From positions 24,449 to 88,448 of the forward strand of contig JAEDIE010000001.1 in NCBI GenBank assembly GCA_016296775.1: DNA of 64,000 nt, in the 5' to 3' direction. The notes below the pieces were generated by a model that saw only the letters and a list, made by a program, of their open reading frames with translations, was not told where the DNA came from and did no database searches. Positions within the stretch are counted from its first letter, which is position 1. The number at the start of each line of letters is the position of its first letter. Origin of the DNA: Bacilli bacterium (GTDB lineage Bacteria; Bacillota_I; Bacilli_A; RFN20; CAG-826). A program made the translations under genes and the position numbers. Positions 16,390-23,353 of the stretch are shown here, piece after piece.

Positions 16390-16743
16390 ATGAAGATTTA
16401 TAAAATTAAAGTTAATGGAAAAACATATCGTGTTGAACTTGAATCAATTGAAGAAGTAAGTTCTGAACCAATTAAAGAAGTTGGTGAAGTTAAAAAGAGT
16501 GAACCTGTTGTTTCAACTTCTTCAACTGGAGGAACTCCAGTATTAGCTCCAATTCAAGGAAACGTTCTTGATGTTAAAGTTAGTGTTGGAAAGCAAGTTA
16601 AAAAAGGTGACTGCTTATTAATCATTGAAGCTATGAAACTTGAAAATGAAGTACTTGCTCCAGTTGATGGTGTAGTTAGTGAAATTATTGTTACAAAAGG
16701 TAAAACCGTTACTAATAAAGAATTGTTACTTACAATAAAATAA
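16390..16743 (+). CDS. Biotin carrier protein of oxaloacetate decarboxylase
   Basis: This 117-residue protein has a flexible Ser/Thr/Gly-rich linker (about 35-55) and then a biotinyl domain. The motif EAMKLENEV contains the lysine that receives biotin. It shuttles the carboxyl group from OadA to the sodium pump OadB. The domain is normally fused to OadA or to a GCDC-type carrier; the split form matches anaerobic Firmicutes. BirA is encoded two genes downstream in the same operon. Confidence 0.92.
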   Translation: MKIYKIKVNGKTYRVELESIEEVSSEPIKEVGEVKKSEPVVSTSSTGGTPVLAPIQGNVLDVKVSVGKQVKKGDCLLIIEAMKLENEVLAPVDGVVSEIIVTKGKTVTNKELLLTIK

Positions 16744-16755
16744 TAGGTAAAACAT

Positions 16756-17964
16756 ATGAATTTTGATTTCGTTATTGATTTTTTCAAAAATCTTTGGGAA
16801 AGCACAGGTATTCGTCAATTCTTCGTTGAAGGAGGATGGCAAAACCTTGTAATGATTCTTATTTCCTTTGTTTTACTTTTTTTAGCAATCAAAAAGAAAT
16901 TTGAACCTTATCTTTTAGTCCCAATTGCTTTTGGAATGTTGCTCGTTAATTTACCTGGAGTTAAAGAAGTTATATTTAAAAAGACAATTGTAAGTACAAC
17001 AGATCCAGTTAGTGGTGTAGTAAGTGAATCGTATAAGTATGAAGGTTTGCTTGGTTACTTATATTATGGAATTAAATATGAAATTTACCCATGTTTAATA
17101 TTCCTTTGTATTGGTGCTACTACTGATTTTGGACCATTAATTGCAAATAAAAAGACTATGCTTTTAGGAGCTGCTGCTCAAATTGGTGTCTTTATTACTT
17201 TCTTAGGAGCTTTAGCTTTAGGATTTAATGGTTTAGAAGCTGCTGCTATTGGTATTATTGGAGGAGCTGATGGACCAACTGCTATTCTTGTTACTACAAA
17301 ACTTGCTCCAGAATTATTAGCTCCTATCTCAGTTGCTGCATATTCTTATATGGCTCTTGTTCCAATTATTCAACCTCCAATTATGAAGTTATTAACTACT
17401 AAAAAGGAAAGATCTATTAAGATGGAACAATTAAGGCCTGTTTCAAAAAGAGAAAAGATTTTATTCCCAATTATCGTTGCTACAATTACAATTTTGATTG
17501 TTCCTTCATGTGCTCCTTTAATTGGATGCTTAATGCTTGGAAATTTAATTAAAGAAAGTGGTGTAGTTCCAAAAATTACAGATGCATTAGCTAATTCATT
17601 AATGTATATTGTCACTGTCTTAATTGGACTTTGTGTTGGAGCTACTGCTACAGGAGAAACCTTCCTTAGCCTTCAAACATTAGAAATTTTTGCTTTAGGT
17701 ATTGTTGCTTTCTCAGTTGCTACTGCATTTGGTGTATTAGCTGGAAAAGTAATGTGTGTTGCAACAAAAGGAAAGGTAAATCCTCTTATTGGTGCAGCTG
17801 GTGTTAGTGCTGTTCCAATGGCTGCTCGTGTTGTACATAAAGTTGGTAGAGATGAAGATCCATCTAATTTCTTATTAATGCATGCAATGGGACCAAACGT
17901 TGCTGGTGTTATTGGTAGTGCTGTTGCTGCTGGTATCTTCTTGATGCTTGCTGGAATTATGTAA
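16756..17964 (+). CDS. oadB: Sodium-pumping decarboxylase beta subunit
   Basis: This 402-residue integral membrane protein of about ten helices decarboxylates carboxybiotin and exports Na+. The motif IIGGADGPTAIL and the later VSAVPMAARVVHKVG and NFLLMHAMGPNVAGVIGS stretches are highly characteristic. It starts 12 bases after the carrier stop and its own stop overlaps the birA start. The assembled complex would couple oxaloacetate breakdown to a Na+ gradient. Confidence 0.95.
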   Translation: MNFDFVIDFFKNLWESTGIRQFFVEGGWQNLVMILISFVLLFLAIKKKFEPYLLVPIAFGMLLVNLPGVKEVIFKKTIVSTTDPVSGVVSESYKYEGLLGYLYYGIKYEIYPCLIFLCIGATTDFGPLIANKKTMLLGAAAQIGVFITFLGALALGFNGLEAAAIGIIGGADGPTAILVTTKLAPELLAPISVAAYSYMALVPIIQPPIMKLLTTKKERSIKMEQLRPVSKREKILFPIIVATITILIVPSCAPLIGCLMLGNLIKESGVVPKITDALANSLMYIVTVLIGLCVGATATGETFLSLQTLEIFALGIVAFSVATAFGVLAGKVMCVATKGKVNPLIGAAGVSAVPMAARVVHKVGRDEDPSNFLLMHAMGPNVAGVIGSAVAAGIFLMLAGIM

Positions 17965-18689
17965 TGGAGAAATTCGATTTAATATTATTAGATAGTGTTG
18001 ATTCTACTAATAGCTATCTTAAGAGAAATTATGAAAAACTACATGATTTAACGGTTGTTTTTTCATCATTTCAAACTGAAGGCCATGGTAGAATGAATAG
18101 AAAATTTTATTCAAAAAAAGGAGAGAACCTCCTTTTTTCTATTCTTATAAAGGATAAAAAACTATTAGAAAAATTTGATTCATTATCATTAATGAGTGGA
18201 TGTTATATTTTTAAAGTACTATCTAAATATGTAAATAATGTAAAAATCAAGTGGCCAAATGATGTTTATATTAATGATAAGAAGTGCGTAGGAATTTTAC
18301 TTGAAGGCATTTCTTATTCAAGTTTAGAAGCTATTGTTTTAGGAATAGGAATTAATGTAAATACTATTGATTTTGATGAAGAAATTAAAAACATTGCTAC
18401 ATCTTTAAAAATAGAAACTAATATAGAATTTGATTTAAATATTTTAAGGAATGAAGTATTAGCTTCTTTAAAAGAGATGGTAAATGATGCATTAATTGAT
18501 AAAAAAGATTATTTAAAAATACTAAGAAATAACAATTATTTAAAAGATAAAGAAGTATTAGCATCAATTTATAACAACATTGAAAAAGTAAAAGTTATTG
18601 ATATTGCTGATGATAATTCTTTAGTTGTTTTATTTAATAATAAGAAATATTATTTAAAAGAAGGTGAAGTAATAAATACAAAAATATAA
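17964..18689 (+). CDS. birA: Biotin-[protein] ligase (no DNA-binding domain)
   Basis: This 241-residue enzyme attaches biotin to the carrier lysine through biotinyl-AMP. It starts directly with the catalytic domain (DSVDSTNSYLKR, then GHGRMNRKFYSKKGENLLFSI around the biotin loop, and KWPNDV). It therefore lacks the N-terminal winged helix of bifunctional BirA and cannot be a repressor. The ATG shares a base with the oadB stop (TAATG), indicating coupled translation with its substrate operon. Confidence 0.92.
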   Translation: MEKFDLILLDSVDSTNSYLKRNYEKLHDLTVVFSSFQTEGHGRMNRKFYSKKGENLLFSILIKDKKLLEKFDSLSLMSGCYIFKVLSKYVNNVKIKWPNDVYINDKKCVGILLEGISYSSLEAIVLGIGINVNTIDFDEEIKNIATSLKIETNIEFDLNILRNEVLASLKEMVNDALIDKKDYLKILRNNNYLKDKEVLASIYNNIEKVKVIDIADDNSLVVLFNNKKYYLKEGEVINTKI

Positions 18690-18691
18690 GG

Positions 18692-18713
18692 GAAATCATA
18701 TAGTTTTTAAAAA
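18692..18713. repeat. Dispersed 22-nt repeat, copy 1
   Basis: GGAAATCATATAGTTTTTAA followed by AA lies just after the birA stop. The copy at 63940-63961 differs by one base. Each copy lies in the gap between operons, shortly before a terminator hairpin. Confidence 0.4.
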
Positions 18714-18777
18714 AATTATTATGTTTATCTTTATATAAATTATTAAATATAATATTACTTTTATTTTAGATATAATT

Positions 18778-18807
18778 AAGATAGATAATAAAAATCTATC
18801 TTTTTTT
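18778..18807 (+). terminator. Terminator after the decarboxylase operon
   Basis: AAGATAGAT / ATCTATCTT stem with a 7-nt A-rich loop, followed by a seven-T run. A TATAAT lies just upstream at 18771-18776. Confidence 0.75.
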
Positions 18808-18862
18808 ATTTTTTAAAATATTTTTAAGAATTTTTTCGTTATATTTAGTGAAGAGGGTAAAA

Positions 18863-19363
18863 ATGAATAGTGATGTAGCTATTATGAAAGGTTTAAAAAA
18901 CAAGTCAGAAGCTTCATTTAGAAAGCTTTATGACAAGTATTTTCGTTTAGTCTATTATCAAGCATATTTAATCCTTCATTCAAAAGAAGATTCAGAAGAT
19001 GTTAGTCAAGATGTATTTATTAAGTTCTATAATAAAGTTGATGAACTTCCTAATGATTTAAACATTAAAAGTTACATCGCATTGATGGCTAAAAATACAG
19101 CTATCGATCAATATCGAAAGAATCAAAAAGAAAGCGTTACTTTAGATCCTGAAGAGATAGGAAATGAAGATGATTCTTCAACATTACTTGATTCATTTAA
19201 TGGAATATTAGAAAAAGATGAATCGATTATTCTAACATTAAGGTTAAATTTCAATTATTCGTTTAAAGAAATAGCCTTAGATTTGAATCAAACTATCAAT
19301 GTTGTTCAAGCAAAGTACTATAAAGGGATTAAAAAGATTAAAGAATTTTATTTCAAGAGGTAA
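18863..19363 (+). CDS. ECF-type RNA polymerase sigma factor
   Basis: The 166-residue protein has sigma region 2 (LYDKYFRLVYYQAY, SEDVSQDVFIKFYNKV) and region 4 (DESIILTLRLNFNYSFKEIA, then LNQTINVVQAKYYKGIKKIKE). AGAGGG (18852-18857) with 5-nt spacing fixes the ATG at 18863 rather than a GTG upstream. The next gene begins three bases after its stop and carries an RsgI-like extracytoplasmic domain, so the pair is very likely a sigma/anti-sigma system that responds to a surface signal. The target promoters are unknown. Confidence 0.88.
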   Translation: MNSDVAIMKGLKNKSEASFRKLYDKYFRLVYYQAYLILHSKEDSEDVSQDVFIKFYNKVDELPNDLNIKSYIALMAKNTAIDQYRKNQKESVTLDPEEIGNEDDSSTLLDSFNGILEKDESIILTLRLNFNYSFKEIALDLNQTINVVQAKYYKGIKKIKEFYFKR

Positions 19364-19366
19364 AGT

Positions 19367-20737
19367 ATGAATAAGAAGAAATACGTAGAAGAAATAAATA
19401 AAGAAATTGATAAAAATAAAAATTATCAATCTATTAGTTCAAAATTAAATTTTAAAGAAGAAAATAAAAAAGGAGTATTTTATATGAAAAACAAAAAATT
19501 AATTGCTGGTCTTTGTGGTGGATGCGCTGCTGCTGTTGTAGTTGCTGGTGTTGGTATTGGAGTTGTTTATGGTTTAGATTCAAAGAAAGAAGGAACACCT
19601 ACAAGCTTAGTTAAAATGAGTGTTAATCCAGAATTAACAATGGTTTTAGATGAAAATAATACAGTTTTATCTATTAGTGGAGATAATGACGAAGGTAAAA
19701 TGATTATTGCTGATGAAGAAATCGTTGGTAAAGATGTTGATGAAGCTATTGAATATATTATTAAACTTGAAAATGAGACTGGTTATTTAGTTAGTGGAGA
19801 ATTTGTTAGTGAACCAAACAAAATCACCATTCAAATTAGTGTAAATGATGAAAATATTAAAAACACTTTAACAAACGTAATCAATGAAGCAATTACTACA
19901 ACTTGTGATAAGTTACATATCGAAGAAACAATTTCATGGGCTAAAGATTTTACACGTCAAAATTTAGTTGATTTAGCTTTAAAAGTTGATCCAACATTGA
20001 CAGAAGAAGATGCTGCTAAATTAACAAATGAACAGTTGCTTGATATTATTAAACTTTATCAAATTGAAACAGCTTCAATTTATACTTGTGAAATTGAAGA
20101 ATTATATAATCAAGTTAAAGGTTATGAAATTCAATTTGCTGAAACTGAATTTGTTAAAGATGCAGTTAGTTCATTAGGTGGACTTTATGATTTAATTGCT
20201 AACACTTTACAATCATCAATCATCACACTACAAAATAAAATTGATAGTATTAACAACTTTAGATATGCTACATTTGTTGATCCAACAAGCGATTATCAAG
20301 TTCAAATGGATGAATTAAAAGCTAAAAAGGAAGAAGTTATTGCTGTAAGAAATGAAGTTGCTAATACTGAGGAAAGTGCTTTAAGAGACCAAAAATTATT
20401 AATTCTTGATGCCAAAATTGCAGCTTATGAATCTTGTTACCAAGCTTTAGAATCAATTAAAGCTTCTTGTTTAGCAAATCTTGATAGCTATGCCGCTTCT
20501 CTTCAATCAGCAATTGATTCAATTAATGATATTATCGTTTCTTTACCTACTAAAGATGAAGTTGAAGCTACTTTACAATCAAAAGCTTCAGAGTTAGATG
20601 CAAAATTAAATGAAGTAAAGACAAGTTTCTTCAACGAATTTGAAAAAGAATATAAAGATGATATCGTAGAAGCCAAAAATAAAGCTATTGAATATAAAGA
20701 ATCACTTAAACAAAAAGTAAGTGAAGCTAGAATGTAA
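19367..20737 (+). CDS. RsgI-like membrane-anchored anti-sigma factor
   Basis: This 456-residue protein has a short cytoplasmic N-terminal part (1-44) that may bind the sigma factor, a membrane helix (about 45-70, Gly/Ala/Val-rich), then an RsgI-type extracellular domain (SVNPELTMVLDENNTVLSI, about 85-150). A long helical, coiled-coil-like C-terminus (about 255-456) follows. An internal ATG at 19484 (Met40) has a better ribosome site (AGGAG, 8-nt spacing) than the first ATG, so a short form lacking the sigma-binding part could also be made. Its position right after the ECF gene supports the role. The ligand sensed outside is unknown. Confidence 0.75.
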   Translation: MNKKKYVEEINKEIDKNKNYQSISSKLNFKEENKKGVFYMKNKKLIAGLCGGCAAAVVVAGVGIGVVYGLDSKKEGTPTSLVKMSVNPELTMVLDENNTVLSISGDNDEGKMIIADEEIVGKDVDEAIEYIIKLENETGYLVSGEFVSEPNKITIQISVNDENIKNTLTNVINEAITTTCDKLHIEETISWAKDFTRQNLVDLALKVDPTLTEEDAAKLTNEQLLDIIKLYQIETASIYTCEIEELYNQVKGYEIQFAETEFVKDAVSSLGGLYDLIANTLQSSIITLQNKIDSINNFRYATFVDPTSDYQVQMDELKAKKEEVIAVRNEVANTEESALRDQKLLILDAKIAAYESCYQALESIKASCLANLDSYAASLQSAIDSINDIIVSLPTKDEVEATLQSKASELDAKLNEVKTSFFNEFEKEYKDDIVEAKNKAIEYKESLKQKVSEARM

Positions 20738-20755
20738 TTAAATTATTCTTCTCTT

Positions 20756-20788
20756 AAAAAAGGAATGCTAGTAATGCATTCCTTTTTG
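20756..20788. terminator. Bidirectional terminator between convergent genes
   Basis: AGGAATGC / GCATTCCT with a 7-nt loop, flanked by five A's and five T's, serves both the anti-sigma gene and the XRE gene. Confidence 0.8.
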
Positions 20789-20789
20789 A

Positions 20790-21101
20790 TTATTCTTCTT
20801 TGTTATCTTTTTTAGAAATAGTTTCATTAACAAAACTAGCAATTAGTTCAATTAAATCTTCTTTTTCGTATTCATTTAGAATATTTTTAATTCTTTCTAA
20901 ACAAGTATCTTTTTCTTTAATATCAAGTAAGTAGTCGACACTTACATTAAATAATCTAGCTATTTCTATTAATTTTTGAACTGGAGGATAACTAATATCG
21001 TTTTCCCAATTCAATATAGTTTGACCAGATACTAAAAGCATTTTGCCAAGTTGTTGTTGAGTTAAATTTCTTTCTATTCTTAATTCTTTTAATCTTTTCA
21101 T
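20790..21101 (-). CDS. XRE-family transcriptional regulator
   Basis: This 103-residue protein has an N-terminal Cro/CI helix-turn-helix (LKELRIERNLTQQQLGKMLL then VSGQTILNWENDISYPPVQK, about 3-55) and an acidic helical tail, probably for dimerisation. It diverges from a membrane-protein gene at 21286. The start at 21101 has no ribosome site, but a TATAGA box lies 10 nt upstream, so the mRNA may be leaderless. The target is unknown; self-regulation or control of the divergent gene are plausible. Confidence 0.85.
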   Translation of the reverse strand: MKRLKELRIERNLTQQQLGKMLLVSGQTILNWENDISYPPVQKLIEIARLFNVSVDYLLDIKEKDTCLERIKNILNEYEKEDLIELIASFVNETISKKDNKEE

Positions 21102-21285
21102 AATTATTATTTCTATAAATTAAAATATATTTTGATTGTTTTGTTAAAAAATCAAATATTTCTTATATTTTTTGCTCATTATTCAAGAATTTCTTTTAGT
21201 CAAATCAAGAATATTTATAGTTTGAGTTTTTATTATTTATTAAAATGGTTTAATGTTATAAAATTTTAAAAGAAAGCGAGGTAGT

Positions 21286-21933
21286 ATGAAAAATTTCTTT
21301 AAAAAAACTAGTATTTCACAAATTGGTACTATAGCTTGTGTTGGTTTATGTTTAATTATTTTAGTAGATACAATTTTTACATTAATAAAAGGATATATTG
21401 TAAGTAAAGATACAATAAATACTTTAATTTTGCCTGCTTTTAGTAGCTTGATTAATGTAGTTTTTTATTTCATTATTAGTGGATATTTCACTAAGTCTAA
21501 GAAACAATTTGGCTTTGCTTATAATGCAATGATCATTCTTTTATTAAGTGATTATGTTATTCCTTTTATTTTTAACTTCTTTGATGGATTACTTTTTGAT
21601 CCATTAAATTTAGCTTCATTTATTATTGGATCAGTATTTTCTTTAGGAATTGGTATTGCCTATTTCATTATCATGTTAATGGATAATAAATTTGGTGGTA
21701 CTAAAAAAGGATTAAACATTGCTTTAATTGTATTAGGTTCAATTTTATTTGGTTTAGCTTTAGTTAGTAGTGTTTTAGATATAGTAATTTTATCATTTAG
21801 TTTTACTAGTGATATATTGAATAATATTCAAATCATCATTAGTATTGTATTCTCTTTCTTTTCATTTTTAGCAACATCATTATATTTCTTCTTCCCATTA
21901 TATTTAAGAAGATATAGAAAATTAGGTTACTAA
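21286..21933 (+). CDS. Polytopic membrane protein, unknown function
   Basis: This 215-residue protein has about six hydrophobic segments (roughly 12-34, 47-66, 80-100, 109-130, 143-170 and 180-205) and ends in a basic RRYRKLGY tail. A GAGG ribosome site lies before the ATG. It diverges from the XRE regulator and converges with the YolD-like gene, whose stop abuts its own. No transport motif was recognised. Confidence 0.7.
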   Translation: MKNFFKKTSISQIGTIACVGLCLIILVDTIFTLIKGYIVSKDTINTLILPAFSSLINVVFYFIISGYFTKSKKQFGFAYNAMIILLLSDYVIPFIFNFFDGLLFDPLNLASFIIGSVFSLGIGIAYFIIMLMDNKFGGTKKGLNIALIVLGSILFGLALVSSVLDIVILSFSFTSDILNNIQIIISIVFSFFSFLATSLYFFFPLYLRRYRKLGY

Positions 21934-22269
21934 TTAACAAACATCAAATAAATAATCATTATCTTCAATATCTATAATATTTTTGATAGGTAAAGAAAAA
22001 TCTTTAAAATAGATAATTTTCTTGTAATTATCTATTTTTTTTATTTTTCCAGAATAATTATAGATATAACCATCAAAGTATAGTTTAAAGTTATATGTTT
22101 CTTCTTTATTGTATGTTCTTAAAATTCGATCTATTTTACTGGCATTTTCACTCGATATTAAAGGTTTTGAGATTTTTCTTTTCTCATAAAGCATTTTTTC
22201 TAGTTCGCTACTTTGTTCGACTAGACTAGAAAAAGGTAAATATTTTTTCATTCCTCTATCGTTTGGCAT
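21934..22269 (-). CDS. YolD-like protein
   Basis: This 111-residue protein begins with DRGMKKYLPFSSLVEQSSEL, the YolD-family signature, and later has YIYNYSGKIKKID, the small beta domain of the family. YolD proteins often lie next to UvrX/DinB polymerases, but none is here. The ATG at 22269 lacks a ribosome site, and a perfect TATAAT lies 6 nt upstream (22276-22281), so the transcript may start at or very near the start codon. The function is unknown; a link to DNA damage is only a family association. Confidence 0.7.
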   Translation of the reverse strand: MPNDRGMKKYLPFSSLVEQSSELEKMLYEKRKISKPLISSENASKIDRILRTYNKEETYNFKLYFDGYIYNYSGKIKKIDNYKKIIYFKDFSLPIKNIIDIEDNDYLFDVC

Positions 22270-22411
22270 ATTAAGATTATATGAAATTTTAATGTTGGTT
22301 TATATGAAAAAAGAAAGAAAATAATTTCATATTTTTTACAATATTAAGTAGCAAAAATAAATATTTACATATTCAAAAATTTGATACAATATTATCGTTA
22401 GGAGAATTTTT

Positions 22412-23215
22412 ATGGGTAGATTAGAAAATAAAGTTATTATTGTTACCGGTTCTACAAGTGGAATTGGAATTGGTATTGCTAAACTTTGTGCTAAAGAAGG
22501 CGCTAAAGTTATTGTTTCAGGAAGAAGAGAAGAAAAAGGACAAATTGTTGTTGATGCAATTTTAAAAGAAGGCGGTGAAGCTTCATTCCATTTCTTTGAT
22601 ATTACAAAGCTTGAAACAATTGAATCTTTAATTAAAGATACATATGAAAAATATGGTCACATTGATGTTTTAATTAACAATGCTGCTAATGTTGCTTTAA
22701 AAGATGGTAGAGTTGATGAATTGACTGTCGAAATGTGGGATGCAATTTTTGAAAGCGATATGAGAGGAACTTTCTATGCTACAAAAACAGTTCTTCCATA
22801 TTTAGAAAAGAATGAAAAAGGTGGATCAATTATTAATATTGGTTCTATGGCTTCAACAAATGGAGATTTATCTTCAACAGCTTATGCTTGTGCTAAAGCA
22901 GGTGTTGATATGTTAACTCTTTCAACAGCTCTTCAATATGGTAAAAAGAACATTAGATGTAACTGTATTAGACCAGGACTCATTGTAACTCCTGAAAACG
23001 ACGCTCATGTTCCAGAGTTTTTAAAGAACATCTTCTTAGATAACATCATGGTTAATAGATATGGATGTCCAGAAGATATTGGCAATTTAGCTGTTTTCTT
23101 TGCAAGCGATGAGAGCGAATATGTTAGTGGACAAATTATTAACGTCGATGGCGGTATGAATTCACATGTTCCTACAGTTGCTCAAATGAGAGCTTTAAAT
23201 AAGAGAACTTGGTAA
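22412..23215 (+). CDS. Short-chain dehydrogenase/reductase
   Basis: This 267-residue NAD(P)-dependent oxidoreductase of the classical SDR type has the Rossmann motif TGSTSGIGIGIAK, NNAANVA, catalytic Ser in INIGSMAS, and the Y-x3-K of AYACAKAG. The C-terminus has VSGQIINVDGG, typical of FabG-like and sugar or steroid dehydrogenases. It stands alone, so the substrate cannot be assigned; a dedicated FabG is less likely because no fatty-acid genes surround it. AGGAGA precedes the start. Confidence 0.88.
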   Translation: MGRLENKVIIVTGSTSGIGIGIAKLCAKEGAKVIVSGRREEKGQIVVDAILKEGGEASFHFFDITKLETIESLIKDTYEKYGHIDVLINNAANVALKDGRVDELTVEMWDAIFESDMRGTFYATKTVLPYLEKNEKGGSIINIGSMASTNGDLSSTAYACAKAGVDMLTLSTALQYGKKNIRCNCIRPGLIVTPENDAHVPEFLKNIFLDNIMVNRYGCPEDIGNLAVFFASDESEYVSGQIINVDGGMNSHVPTVAQMRALNKRTW

Positions 23216-23236
23216 TTTATCTAAAATCTTGAACTT

Positions 23237-23262
23237 AAATAGGTAGTTATCTACCTATTTTT
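23237..23262 (+). terminator. Terminator after the SDR gene
   Basis: AAATAGGTAG / CTACCTATTT, a perfect 10-bp stem with a TTAT loop and T's following. Confidence 0.8.
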
Positions 23263-23279
23263 AATTTAATAAAATAATT

Positions 23280-23306
23280 TTAGCACTCACCTATTGCAAG
23301 TGCTAA
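23280..23306. promoter_or_regulatory. CIRCE operator for HrcA
   Basis: TTAGCACTC, nine bases, then AAGTGCTAA; the consensus is TTAGCACTC-N9-GAGTGCTAA, so only one base differs. It overlaps the likely htpG promoter (-35 TTGCAA at 23295-23300, -10 TATAAT at 23317-23322). HrcA bound here would repress htpG until heat shock. Confidence 0.85.
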
Positions 23307-23322
23307 AATTAAGTACTATAAT
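23295..23322 (+). promoter_or_regulatory. Promoter of htpG, overlapping CIRCE
   Basis: -35-like TTGCAA at 23295-23300 and -10 TATAAT at 23317-23322, separated by 16 nt. The -35 region lies inside the CIRCE element. Confidence 0.65.
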
Positions 23323-23353
23323 TATTTTAGTTCGAAATTGGAGGTATTTAATC

